Below, in pieces: positions 17,136 to 25,070 of a stretch of 64,000 bases of DNA (positions are counted from its first letter, which is position 1; every line of letters begins with the position of its first letter). Origin of the DNA: Peteryoungia wuzhouensis (GTDB taxonomy: Bacteria > Pseudomonadota > Alphaproteobacteria > Rhizobiales > Rhizobiaceae). The notes under the pieces were generated by a model. The model saw nothing but the letters and a program-made list of their open reading frames with translations. It had not been told where the DNA came from and did no database searches. A program made the position numbers and the translations under genes. The DNA lies in NCBI RefSeq assembly GCF_003205195.1, contig NZ_QJRY01000006.1, positions 124,001-188,000 of the forward strand, read 5' to 3'.

Positions 17136-18644
17136 ATGAAAATCGCCCAACCTGACAGCGCCGTGACCAGCATTTCTGCGCAGGTCACCTCTTTTCTGTC
17201 TGCACCGAAATGTCTGATCGACGGCAAGCCGCATGCGGCGCTGTCTGGCAAGACCTATTCCGTCTACAACCCGGCCGATGGCTCGGTGCTGGCCGAGGTG
17301 CCTGCCTGTGGGGCCGAGGATGTCGATCTGGCCGTGAAGGCGGCGCGTCGCGCCTTCGAGGGGCCTTGGTCACAGATGCTGCCGGCTCAGCGCCAAGGCA
17401 TTCTCCTCAAGATTGCCGATCTGATTGAAGCCCATGGCGAAGAGCTTGCCCAGCTCGAGACGCTGAACCAGGGCAAGTCGATCATGCTCTCGCGCCTGAT
17501 CGAGGTTCAGTCCTCTGCCGAGTATTTCCGCTACATGGCGGGCTGGGCGACCAAAATCGAGGGATCGACGCTTGATGTCTCCATCCCGATCCCACCCGGC
17601 ATGCGCTACCAGGCCTATACCCGCAAGGAAGCCGTCGGGGTCGTTGCCGCGATCACGCCCTGGAATTTTCCGCTCAATATGGCTGTCTGGAAGATCGCGC
17701 CGGCGCTTGCGGCCGGTTGCACGGTGGTTTTGAAGCCGGCGGAGGAAACGCCGCTCACTTCGATCCGTCTGGCCGAAATCTGCCTGGAAGCCGGCGTTCC
17801 CGAGGGTGTCGTCAATGTCGTTACCGGCTTCGGCGAGGAGACCGGAGCGCCGCTCGTGGCGCATCCCCAGGTCGCCAAGATCACCTTCACCGGCTCGACG
17901 GAAACCGGCAAGCTGATCGGCGTGCAGGCGATGAAGGACATGAAGCGTGTCACGCTGGAGCTCGGCGGCAAGGCGCCGATGATCATGTTTGACGATATGG
18001 ATCTCGACCTGCTTGGACTCGCTGCCGGCATCGGCAGCTTCTTCAATACCGGGCAGACCTGCTGTGCGGGCGTGCGCATCTATGCCCAGAAGGGCATCTA
18101 CGAGAAGGCACTTGAGGTGATCGCCAATGTCACCCGCAGTCTCGCCATCGGCTCGGGGCTCGACCCGCGCAACCAGATCAACCCCGTCGTTTCCGCCCGC
18201 CATCAGGCGCATGTGAAGGCCTGCATCGCGCGCGGCATTGAAGATGGCGCGAAGCCGGTCATCGGTGCCACAGCTCCGTCGCAGGGCTTCTTCGTGGCGC
18301 CGGAACTCTTCACCGATGTACGGCAGGACATGGCCCTGATGCAGGACGAGGTCTTCGGACCTGTTATCACCATGACGCCGTTCGACGATGCCGATGCGGC
18401 GATCGCCATGGCCAATGACACGCGCTATGGTTTGGGTGCCTCGATCTGGACGACGGATATCAACAAGATGATGCGTTATGTTCCGAAGATCGAGGCCGGC
18501 ACGGTCTGGGTCAACAGCCACAACATCCCGGATCAGAATATGCCCTTCGGCGGCATGAAACAGTCGGGGATTGGTCGTGAACACGGACGCGGCGCGCTCG
18601 ACAACTACCTTGAGACCAAGTCGGTCTGCGTCGCTTACCGCTGA
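17136..18644 (+). CDS. NAD(P)-dependent aldehyde dehydrogenase (phenylacetaldehyde dehydrogenase-like)
   Basis: A 502-residue aldehyde dehydrogenase with all catalytic residues: Asn177 (ITPWNFPL), Glu275 (LELGGKAP) and Cys309 (NTGQTCCAG), plus the nucleotide-fold FTGSTETGK. The N-terminal style and length fit the phenylacetaldehyde / betaine aldehyde dehydrogenase group. CGGAGGGAAAC precedes the ATG. It is the last gene before a strong terminator. Near an auxin-degradation cluster it could oxidise indole-3-acetaldehyde to indole-3-acetate, but that substrate is inferred from neighbourhood only. Confidence 0.88.
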   Translation: MKIAQPDSAVTSISAQVTSFLSAPKCLIDGKPHAALSGKTYSVYNPADGSVLAEVPACGAEDVDLAVKAARRAFEGPWSQMLPAQRQGILLKIADLIEAHGEELAQLETLNQGKSIMLSRLIEVQSSAEYFRYMAGWATKIEGSTLDVSIPIPPGMRYQAYTRKEAVGVVAAITPWNFPLNMAVWKIAPALAAGCTVVLKPAEETPLTSIRLAEICLEAGVPEGVVNVVTGFGEETGAPLVAHPQVAKITFTGSTETGKLIGVQAMKDMKRVTLELGGKAPMIMFDDMDLDLLGLAAGIGSFFNTGQTCCAGVRIYAQKGIYEKALEVIANVTRSLAIGSGLDPRNQINPVVSARHQAHVKACIARGIEDGAKPVIGATAPSQGFFVAPELFTDVRQDMALMQDEVFGPVITMTPFDDADAAIAMANDTRYGLGASIWTTDINKMMRYVPKIEAGTVWVNSHNIPDQNMPFGGMKQSGIGREHGRGALDNYLETKSVCVAYR

Positions 18645-18720
18645 GACAAACTCATGCGGACGCGTCCGAGAAATCGAGTGCGTCCGCTGACTTCCTGGAT
18701 ATGCCTTTGCGCCGCCAAAC

Positions 18721-18755
18721 GAAAACGCTCCCGGTTTAATGCCGGGAGCGTTTTC
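18721..18755. terminator. Strong bidirectional intrinsic terminator
   Basis: A perfect 14-bp stem (GAAAACGCTCCCGG at 18721-18734 pairing with 18742-18755) encloses a 7 nt loop TTTAATG. A-rich and T-rich tails lie in the stem ends and ATTTTG follows. It sits between the convergent aldehyde dehydrogenase and iacI genes and can serve both strands. Confidence 0.93.
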
Positions 18756-18798
18756 ATTTTGTCCGATTGCCGGTGCCGCGCTTTATGCCGGCAAGGCC

Positions 18799-19365
18799 TT
18801 ACGGTTTCATCAGCACGGACTTCGACGGATAGTCCGATGCCCAGGTGGCTGACAGCGGTGCAACGAAGACGTTTTCGGTCCGCGTGCGGGTGATCTTCCA
18901 GGTGCCGTCCGGCTCCTTGCGGAAGGTGTTGTTCAGCCGCGACGACCGCAGCAGCGCCTTGCCGTCGGAAAAGAGCCAGGGCTGCATGTGGACCCATTGG
19001 CCATCGGCCGTCGTTCCGCCGTCATGCACGTGGATCTGTTCCGACGTTAGATAGTGGCAGTTGAGGATCAGCGCCGGGTCCGTCTTGCCGCCCCAGAAGC
19101 CTTCGAAATGTTTGCGGATGGCGGCTGCGCCCACGGCACGTCCGAACTGGTTGTCGTAGTATTCGCCGACACCTTCCCAGACGGCATCTTCGGTATAGAG
19201 CTGCATGATCCGGTCGATGCGCTCCATGTCGTCGGCCACGCCGAATTCCGGATTGGGCGTATCGCAGAGAAACATGTAGCGCGCCTGGATGCGGCGGATG
19301 TCAGCTTCCGCCTCGAGCACCTCGACGCGGCGCAGCAGGGCTGTGAGATCGATATCGGCAGTCAT
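18799..19365 (-). CDS. iacI: SnoaL/NTF2-like protein of the auxin-degradation cluster
   Basis: A 188-residue SnoaL-like (NTF2 fold) protein: VEVLEAEADIRRIQARYMFLC, then RIMQLYTEDAVWEGVGEYYD, with the late LNNTFRKEPDGTWKITRTRTE strand pair. AAGGGGA precedes the ATG. It is divergent from iacH and 1.4 kb from iacA. Known iac clusters contain a small NTF2-like gene, iacI, which supports the symbol; the position outside the main operon differs from the iacHABICDEFG order of Acinetobacter. A helper role in converting hydroxylated indole-acetate intermediates is plausible but not visible in the sequence. Confidence 0.72.
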   Translation of the reverse strand: MTADIDLTALLRRVEVLEAEADIRRIQARYMFLCDTPNPEFGVADDMERIDRIMQLYTEDAVWEGVGEYYDNQFGRAVGAAAIRKHFEGFWGGKTDPALILNCHYLTSEQIHVHDGGTTADGQWVHMQPWLFSDGKALLRSSRLNNTFRKEPDGTWKITRTRTENVFVAPLSATWASDYPSKSVLMKP

Positions 19366-19487
19366 GGATGTCCCCTTCGCAAGCGATAAGCCTTCTGCGG
19401 GAAGGCGCGTGCGATCAGGATGGCGAAGCCTTTGGTTTCCTCTCCCGCACGCTTGGGAATGGTATCGGGGGCGATGCTTGCGTCAAG

Positions 19488-19504
19488 CGGTAATATTCAC
19501 GTAA
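19488..19504 (+). promoter_or_regulatory. Copy 2 of the shared box (CGGTAATATTCACGTAA)
   Basis: The first 13 bases are identical to the copy at 14608-14620. Fifteen of 17 bases match the copy at 19779-19795. Position: iacI-iacH divergent region. Proposed operator of the auxin regulon. Confidence 0.65.
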
Positions 19505-19778
19505 TAATTAATTTAAGACTGATAGCTTTTAAGTCTCTGATTTCATTGCGGAAGCCCTTCCTTAAAAACAGTATTGCAGCCGCCGCAACACTGATCGCGT
19601 TCTCGTCGTGGTAAAGAGAAGTCCTGGCGCGCTGAGGAGGCGCTGTCCAGGCACCCAAATCGTAATAGTGGGTCGGCTTCATGCCGGGGGCGAAGCTTTG
19701 CGCGCGTCTCAAGTAATTGATCTAAAACAATAAAAATTCGAAACCGATTGAATATCGGATTGACAAGACGATCATTTG

Positions 19779-19795
19779 CAGTAATTTTCACGTAA
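19779..19795 (+). promoter_or_regulatory. Copy 3 of the shared box (CAGTAATTTTCACGTAA), before iacH
   Basis: It differs from copy 2 at two of 17 positions and ends 14 bp before the iacH ATG. Such a position suits a repressor site that blocks the iacHABCDEFG promoter. Confidence 0.65.
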
Positions 19796-19809
19796 AAGGG
19801 AACGTGACA

Positions 19810-20991
19810 ATGATCAATCTGGATGGACAGAACGGGAGTGCGGCCGAAACGGCTTTTGCCAGCATGCTGGCACTCGGCGCCGATCACGGTCTGACAGTCG
19901 CGATCAAGGACTGTCTGGATGTGGCGGGCCATACGACCCGCTGCGGATCTGCCGCCTACGCCGATGCCGCTCCGGCTCTGAGCAATTCCGCCGTTGTCGA
20001 TCGGCTGCTCGATGCGGGCTGCCGCATCGTTGGCAAGACACGCTTGCATGAAATCGCCTATGGCATGACCGGCGTGAATGCCTTCGAGGGCACGCCCGTC
20101 AATCCGCGCTGGCCTGATCGCATTCCCGGCGGTTCGTCGTCAGGTTCGGCAGTTGCCGTGGCTGCGGGCTCTGTCGATTTCGCCATCGGTACGGATACAG
20201 GCGGCTCCGTGCGCCAGCCGGCCATCTGTTGTGGCGTGATCGGGTTCAAGCCCACCTTCGGTCGTGTCGATCGTCGTGGGGCGATGCCGGCGGCAAGTTC
20301 TCTTGATTGCATCGGTCCTCTGGCGCGCAGCATGGACATGATCGAGCGCGCCATGGAGATCATCGCCCCTGATTATCGGGTCGAAATGCTGACGAGCACC
20401 CCGCGCATGGCGTTGCTGGTCACCGACGAGACCGATGATCCCGAGATGCTCGAAGCGCATGAGGCCCTCTCGCTGGCCGGGATGGTGGCGCGCCGGGTTC
20501 ATTTGGCGGATTTGGATGCTGCCTTCCGCGCCGGCATGGCGATCATCGCTCGCGAAACACTGGATGCGAACCGGTCCCGTCTCGAGGCGGGGGCGCCGTT
20601 CGGGATGGACATTCGGCTTCGGTTGGAAGGTGCACGCGCCATCAGCGACGCTGTTCTTGCGGCAGCCGAAGACATTCGTGTCGCGTTTACGCAGTCCGTC
20701 GACGACTGTCTGTCAGAGTTCGACGTCATCGTCACGCCGGCTCTGCCACAGGCGCCGCCACTTCTGTCGGAGGCCGCAGACCCTGCGAAGGTCCTGCCAC
20801 TGACCCGTTATCTGCGGCCGTTCAACCTGTCCGGTCACCCAGCCATCGTCCTGCCGGTCGTCACCTCGACCGGTCTGCCGTCCGGCATCCAGCTCATCGC
20901 TCGCAAGGGTGCGGATGCACGGCTCTGCGCCGTCGCCCGCTGGCTTTGCGATCACCATCCGATGTTCTCAGACTTGAGGGGAGAATCATGA
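19810..20991 (+). CDS. iacH: Amidase of the auxin-degradation cluster
   Basis: A 393-residue amidase-signature enzyme. The catalytic Lys33 (TVAIKDCLDVAG), the Ser-rich loop IPGGSSSGSAVAVAAG with the cis-Ser at 109-110, and the nucleophile Ser133 (GTDTGGSVRQPA) form the Ser-cisSer-Lys triad. It is shorter than many amidases (450-500). The start is the ATG at 19810 with AAAAGGG about 10 nt upstream; a GTG two codons earlier is less well spaced. It overlaps iacA by 4 nt. IacH homologues accompany auxin-degrading iac genes; a plausible role is releasing indole-3-acetate from indole-3-acetamide or other amides, which remains inference. Confidence 0.85.
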   Translation: MINLDGQNGSAAETAFASMLALGADHGLTVAIKDCLDVAGHTTRCGSAAYADAAPALSNSAVVDRLLDAGCRIVGKTRLHEIAYGMTGVNAFEGTPVNPRWPDRIPGGSSSGSAVAVAAGSVDFAIGTDTGGSVRQPAICCGVIGFKPTFGRVDRRGAMPAASSLDCIGPLARSMDMIERAMEIIAPDYRVEMLTSTPRMALLVTDETDDPEMLEAHEALSLAGMVARRVHLADLDAAFRAGMAIIARETLDANRSRLEAGAPFGMDIRLRLEGARAISDAVLAAAEDIRVAFTQSVDDCLSEFDVIVTPALPQAPPLLSEAADPAKVLPLTRYLRPFNLSGHPAIVLPVVTSTGLPSGIQLIARKGADARLCAVARWLCDHHPMFSDLRGES

Positions 20992-22127
20992 ATTCCCATA
21001 GCAGCATTGCGCCAACGAACGCGCTGGAGGCCCTAAAGGCTGAGATCGGTCTCAGGCGACAGGAGTTTCAGGACCTGCGTCATATCCCTGTCGATATCGT
21101 CCGCAAGTTTCAGGATGTGGGTGTGTACCGCGCCTTCGTGCCGAAGCGTTTCGGTGGAGATGGACTGACCCCGCAGGCCTTCTGTCGGCTGGTCGAGGAG
21201 ATTGCCACAGCGGATGCCTCTGCCGGCTGGGTCGCCAGCTTCGGCGTGTCGGCCACCTATCTGGCATCCCTGCCGCCGGAGACTTACGCCAAGATCTACG
21301 GCACGGATCCGAACACGGTCTTTGCCGGCGCCATGTTCCCGCCGCAAGCGGCCAAACGCGTCGGTGACGGCTTCGAGGTCAGCGGTCGCTGGCCATGGGG
21401 GTCCGGCGTGATGGGTGCCTCGATCGTCGGTGCCGGCATCAAGATCGAAGGGGAGGCAAGCCCGCTGCCACGCACCGCCATCATGCCGCGCGACAAGGTG
21501 ACGATCGACGAAACCTGGAACACGATTGGTCTTAGAGCCACAGGAAGCCATGACATCGTGGCTGACCGCGTGATCGTGCCCGAGGACTGGACCTTCATCC
21601 GCGGCGGCAAGCCACAGATGGATGATCTTGTCTTCCGGTATCCGGCCATGGCCCTGGCCGCGCAGGTGCTGGCGGTGGTGGCGCTTGGTGTCGCTCGGTC
21701 GGCGCTCGACTGGGTGCGCGGTGACGCGCTCGCCCGAACTTCAATCACTGGGGCACCGAGCCCTGCGGCCCGCGCCTATGTGCAGATTGATTTTGCCCGC
21801 GCCGAGGGCCTGCTTTCCGGAGCCCGGTCGGCCTTCTACGACGCCATCGAAACCGGTTGGCGGCAGATGGAGGCTCACGGCGAGATCGACCGGCTGTCTC
21901 ATATCCGCCTGCGCCATACCGCCTCCAAGGCCGCCCAGGATGGCGCCGAAGCCGCACGTATCGCCTTCGTGCTCGGCGGTTCGGATGCCATGACGACAGG
22001 CCATCCGCTGGGACGCGCCATGATCGATGCGGCCTGTGTCGCGCAGCACGCCTTCATCAATGCCGGCAGCTGGCAGGCGGCAGGTGCTGCGCTCTTCGAG
22101 CAGCAGACGCCCCCCGGCTATCCTTGA
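20988..22127 (+). CDS. iacA: Flavin-dependent indole-3-acetate monooxygenase, oxygenase component
   Basis: A 379-residue acyl-CoA dehydrogenase-fold (group D) flavin monooxygenase. Visible are the N-terminal helical domain (LRRQEFQDLRHIPVDIVRKF), RAFVPKRFGGDGLTPQAFCR, the central beta domain with WNTIGLRATGSHDIVADRVI, and the C-terminal helix IRLRHTASKAAQDGAEAARI. It lacks acyl-CoA dehydrogenase catalytic features and resembles HpaB/HsaA-type enzymes that use reduced flavin from a partner reductase. IacA performs the first attack on indole-3-acetate; the reductase partner would be iacG in the same operon. The ATG overlaps the iacH stop, with GAGGGGAGA upstream. Confidence 0.9.
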   Translation: MNSHSSIAPTNALEALKAEIGLRRQEFQDLRHIPVDIVRKFQDVGVYRAFVPKRFGGDGLTPQAFCRLVEEIATADASAGWVASFGVSATYLASLPPETYAKIYGTDPNTVFAGAMFPPQAAKRVGDGFEVSGRWPWGSGVMGASIVGAGIKIEGEASPLPRTAIMPRDKVTIDETWNTIGLRATGSHDIVADRVIVPEDWTFIRGGKPQMDDLVFRYPAMALAAQVLAVVALGVARSALDWVRGDALARTSITGAPSPAARAYVQIDFARAEGLLSGARSAFYDAIETGWRQMEAHGEIDRLSHIRLRHTASKAAQDGAEAARIAFVLGGSDAMTTGHPLGRAMIDAACVAQHAFINAGSWQAAGAALFEQQTPPGYP

Positions 22128-22154
22128 ATGCAGGATTTTACAAAGGAACATCCG

Positions 22155-22517
22155 ATGTCTGAACCAACACCCATCCGAACTCTTCTGTGCCTCGCCGTTC
22201 AGCCTGCCTTTTTTGATCTGCCCTTCGGCCAGATCGGCGGCGTCTGGAAGGCCACCCAGGCCTTCATGTCCGGCGTTGCCAAACTCGACGGCGTGTCGGT
22301 GCTCGGCACACTCGATGACGACCAGACCCAGGTCGGCACCTCGCCGGCCTTTCCCTGGACCTGGTACATGCTCTGCGATTTCCCCGACCGGCAGTCAGTG
22401 ATTGCCGCTTGCAACCTTCTGCGCACGATCGTGGTCGATGAGGAGGATCATCGGCTCTGGAAATACATGCGCGTCGAAGCCCGCATGGGCCGCGCACTCA
22501 CCATCCCCGAACTCTGA
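22155..22517 (+). CDS. iacB: Small protein of the auxin-degradation cluster
   Basis: A 120-residue soluble protein with no motif that I recognise beyond its position and similarity of layout to iacB. Features include the hydrophobic start TPIRTLLCLAVQPAFFDLP, a Trp-rich middle (FPWTWYMLCDFPDRQSVIAA) and an acidic-basic end (DEEDHRLWKYMRVEARMGRA). The pattern could fit a Dabb/EthD-like alpha-beta barrel. The ATG at 22155 has AAAGGA upstream and is preferred to the ATG at 22128, which overlaps the iacA end. It is located between iacA and iacC exactly as in other iac clusters. Confidence 0.75.
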   Translation: MSEPTPIRTLLCLAVQPAFFDLPFGQIGGVWKATQAFMSGVAKLDGVSVLGTLDDDQTQVGTSPAFPWTWYMLCDFPDRQSVIAACNLLRTIVVDEEDHRLWKYMRVEARMGRALTIPEL

Positions 22518-22535
22518 GAACGGACAGGAGCTGTC

Positions 22536-23810
22536 ATGTTGGACGCAGCAGAAAAATTGAGCGATCTCGACGCCCTTTACTCACCCGAGGCGAAAGTCGC
22601 GACCGCGATGTACGAGGATACCGACCTCTTCAAGGAAGAAATGGAGCGCATCTTCAAGCGCACCTGGGTCTGGGTCGCCCATGACAGCGAACTCGCCGAC
22701 AAGGGGTCGTTCAAACTGTCAAATGTCGGGCTGGAGCCGGTCATCGTGGTGCGTGACCGCAAGGGCGAGGTCAATGTCCTCGTCAACCGGTGCCGCCATC
22801 GTGCCGCGACTGTCTGCGAGGTGAAGAAGGGCAAGACCTCGTCCTTCCAGTGCCCCTATCACGGCTGGGGTTACGGCCTGGACGGGTCGCTGCGCGGTCT
22901 GCCTTATCCCGAGCAGTATGGTGCGGATTTCGACAAGGGCGCCCATGGCCTGAAGACGCTGCGCACCGAAAGCTACAACGGCATGATCTTCGCCACCTTC
23001 AACGACGAGATCGAGCCTCTGGTCGACTTCCTCGGTCCGGGCGTGTGTCGCTACATCGATCTGTTCATGAAGCAGGGCGGCGGTTTCCCGGTCAAGGTGC
23101 TTGGCGAACACCAGTTCACGGTGCCGATGAACTGGAAGATCCAGCTCGAGAACACCACCGACGCCTATCATTTCCCGGTCGTGCACAAGAGCTTCATGCA
23201 GTCGCTCGACGGCGATGCGGAGGAAGCCTTCAAGTTTCTCGACACCGGCAAGGGCTATGTCGAGGATCTTGGCAACGGCCATTCCGTGATGGTGATGATC
23301 CCCGAGCGCATCGACCTCGATGAGCATCTTGACGATCCGATCGAGGAGCGTTTCATGCCGCTCGTGCATGAACTGCGCGAATATGGATACCCGGAAGACC
23401 AGGTGTTGAAGATCGTGCGGGCTGTCGGCGGCGCGGGCTTCAATCTCAATCTGTTCCCAAATGTCTCCCTGTCGCTGGCATTCTTCCGTGTACTGACGCC
23501 CATAAACGTCGAGCGTACCGACATCCGTCATATCGCGCTCGGCATGGATGGCGGCCCGGCGGCAGCCAATCGCGCCAGACTTCGCCTGCACGAGCACTTC
23601 CAGGGCCCCATGGGCTTTGGCTCGCCCGACGATGCGGAAGTTTGGGAGCGCGTTCAGCGCGGCACGAAGGGGGGCGAAGATTTGCCCATTCTCGTGAACC
23701 GCGGCCTTGTCGATGAGCAACCCGGCGAGCGCGGCCCGCGCGGCCACATCAGTGCCGAAACGGGTATGCGTGCCGCCTATCACATGTGGAAGAGGATGAT
23801 GTCGGTATGA
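22536..23810 (+). CDS. iacC: Rieske aromatic-ring-hydroxylating dioxygenase, alpha subunit
   Basis: A 424-residue oxygenase alpha subunit. The Rieske [2Fe-2S] motif is C86-R-H88 (NRCRHRAATVC) and C106-PYH109-GW. The mononuclear iron site is in ENTTDAYHFPVVH (residues 205-217), giving the bridging Asp209 and ligands His212 and His217. The N-terminal YEDTDLFKEEMERIFKRTWV is typical of the family. IacC with IacD is proposed to cleave the hydroxylated oxindole-acetate to catechol, using electrons from IacF. GACAGGAG precedes the ATG, and the stop overlaps iacD by 4 nt. Confidence 0.93.
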   Translation: MLDAAEKLSDLDALYSPEAKVATAMYEDTDLFKEEMERIFKRTWVWVAHDSELADKGSFKLSNVGLEPVIVVRDRKGEVNVLVNRCRHRAATVCEVKKGKTSSFQCPYHGWGYGLDGSLRGLPYPEQYGADFDKGAHGLKTLRTESYNGMIFATFNDEIEPLVDFLGPGVCRYIDLFMKQGGGFPVKVLGEHQFTVPMNWKIQLENTTDAYHFPVVHKSFMQSLDGDAEEAFKFLDTGKGYVEDLGNGHSVMVMIPERIDLDEHLDDPIEERFMPLVHELREYGYPEDQVLKIVRAVGGAGFNLNLFPNVSLSLAFFRVLTPINVERTDIRHIALGMDGGPAAANRARLRLHEHFQGPMGFGSPDDAEVWERVQRGTKGGEDLPILVNRGLVDEQPGERGPRGHISAETGMRAAYHMWKRMMSV

Positions 23811-24301
23811 ACATGATGGTCAAAACCACGGATCTGGCGCTGCTGCAAAAGGTCAGTGCCTTCCTTTGGGCCGAGGCGGCGCTGCTGGATGGCAAGGACT
23901 ATGACGCCTGGCTCGCGCTCTGGATTCCGGAAGGCTTCTACACGCTGCCGATCGGCGAGGGTGATGATTTCGACAATCAGTTGAACCTTTGCCATGACAA
24001 CGACCGGATGCGACGGGACCGTATCCAGCGCTTCCAGCAGGGCTTCTCGATTTCGTCGGCGCCGCCGGCACGCACCGTCCGTACCGTGTCGCGTTTCGTC
24101 ATCGACGCCGTCGAGGGCGACACGGTCACGGTATCAAGCGCCGAGCAGGTGGTCGAAGACAAGTTCGGCCGTCAGCGCATCTGGGCCGCCAATGTTCGCC
24201 ATGTGCTGGTCGCCTCTGGCGAAGGTTTCAAGATCCGCAACAAGGTGGTGCGTCTACTCAACTCGGATGGGATGCTGAACTCGTTCAGCTATTTGTTCTG
24301 A
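23807..24301 (+). CDS. iacD: Aromatic-ring-hydroxylating dioxygenase, beta subunit
   Basis: A 164-residue small subunit with an NTF2-like fold: VSAFLWAEAALLDGKDYDAW and LALWIPEGFYTLP at the start, DRIQRFQQGFSISSAPPART in the middle, ending VVRLLNSDGMLNSFSYLF. Beta subunits stabilise the alpha3beta3 hexamer and carry no cofactor. The ATG at 23807 overlaps the iacC stop (ATGA); an alternative ATG at 23813 is two codons in. Its stop overlaps the iacE start by one base, so translation is probably coupled. Confidence 0.92.
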   Translation: MNMMVKTTDLALLQKVSAFLWAEAALLDGKDYDAWLALWIPEGFYTLPIGEGDDFDNQLNLCHDNDRMRRDRIQRFQQGFSISSAPPARTVRTVSRFVIDAVEGDTVTVSSAEQVVEDKFGRQRIWAANVRHVLVASGEGFKIRNKVVRLLNSDGMLNSFSYLF

Positions 24302-25062
24302 TGGCGGCGCCGCTTCCTGAAAAGATCCAGACAGCGGTCGTCACGGGTGCCGCTCGCGGTCTCGGTGCCGAGATTGCCCGTGCGCTGCACCGCGCAGGCT
24401 TTCGCGTCGTCATTACCGATATGGACGCGGAGGCGGGGGCAAGCCTTGCCTCCGAACTCGACCTCGCCGGCGAAACGGCCGTGACCGCGACGCTCGATGT
24501 GTCGAAGCCCGAGGACTTCCAGGCGGTGCTCGATCGGTGTGTCGAGCGCTGGGGCTCGGTCGAGGTGCTGGTCAACAATGCTGCCCGCACGGCGGTCAAG
24601 CCGCTGCTCGACATCGATCCGGCAGACTTCAACGCGGTGCTGGCCACGAATGCCGGCGGCACTTTCGCCGGCAGTCAGATCTTCGGTCGCCATTTCAAGG
24701 ATCGCGGCTTTGGTCGCATCGTCAATCTGGCCTCGCTTGCGGGACAGAATGGCGGCACGGCAACCGGTGCGCATTACGCCGCCTCCAAGGGCGCCATCCT
24801 GACGCTGACCAAGATTTTCGCCCGCGATCTCGCGCCGTTCGGCGTGACCTGCAATGCGATTGCTCCGGGGCCGATGGATACACCCATGGTCCGCTCGGTG
24901 ATCACACCTGAAAAGATGGCGGGCGCGCTCGCCAATATTCCGGTCGGCAGGCTCGGAGATCCCGTCTTCGTGGCCGAACTCGTTGCTCTTCTGGCCGGCC
25001 CGACGGCCGACTTCGTCAATGGCGCCTGCTGGGACGTCAATGGCGGCATTTACATGCGGTGA
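24301..25062 (+). CDS. iacE: Short-chain dehydrogenase/reductase of the auxin pathway
   Basis: A 253-residue classical SDR. The cofactor motif is TGAARGLG (residues 15-22), with Asp40 (VVITDMD) after the second strand favouring NAD(H). NNA is at 92-94 and the catalytic Ser145, Tyr159 and Lys163 are in LASLAGQN and AHYAASKGA. The C-terminus is NGACWDVNGGIYMR. In iac clusters the SDR acts together with the oxygenases on hydroxylated indole-acetate intermediates. It lies between iacD (1 nt overlap) and iacF (8 nt gap). Confidence 0.9.
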   Translation: MAAPLPEKIQTAVVTGAARGLGAEIARALHRAGFRVVITDMDAEAGASLASELDLAGETAVTATLDVSKPEDFQAVLDRCVERWGSVEVLVNNAARTAVKPLLDIDPADFNAVLATNAGGTFAGSQIFGRHFKDRGFGRIVNLASLAGQNGGTATGAHYAASKGAILTLTKIFARDLAPFGVTCNAIAPGPMDTPMVRSVITPEKMAGALANIPVGRLGDPVFVAELVALLAGPTADFVNGACWDVNGGIYMR

Positions 25063-25070
25063 GGTGAGAC

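Larger units (their letters stand above)
19366..19809. other. Divergent iacI-iacH regulatory region
   Basis: A 444 bp gap, noticeably AT-richer than its surroundings, with no coding signal recognised. It holds two copies of the shared box (19488-19504 and 19779-19795). One is about 125 bp upstream of iacI and the other ends 14 bp before the iacH start, overlapping the region where RNA polymerase or ribosome access would be blocked. Confidence 0.7.

Noticed and set aside
20988-22127. Acyl-CoA dehydrogenase acting on CoA esters
   Set aside because: The fold is shared, but the sequence and the adjacent flavin reductase and Rieske genes fit a flavin-dependent monooxygenase of the iac type.
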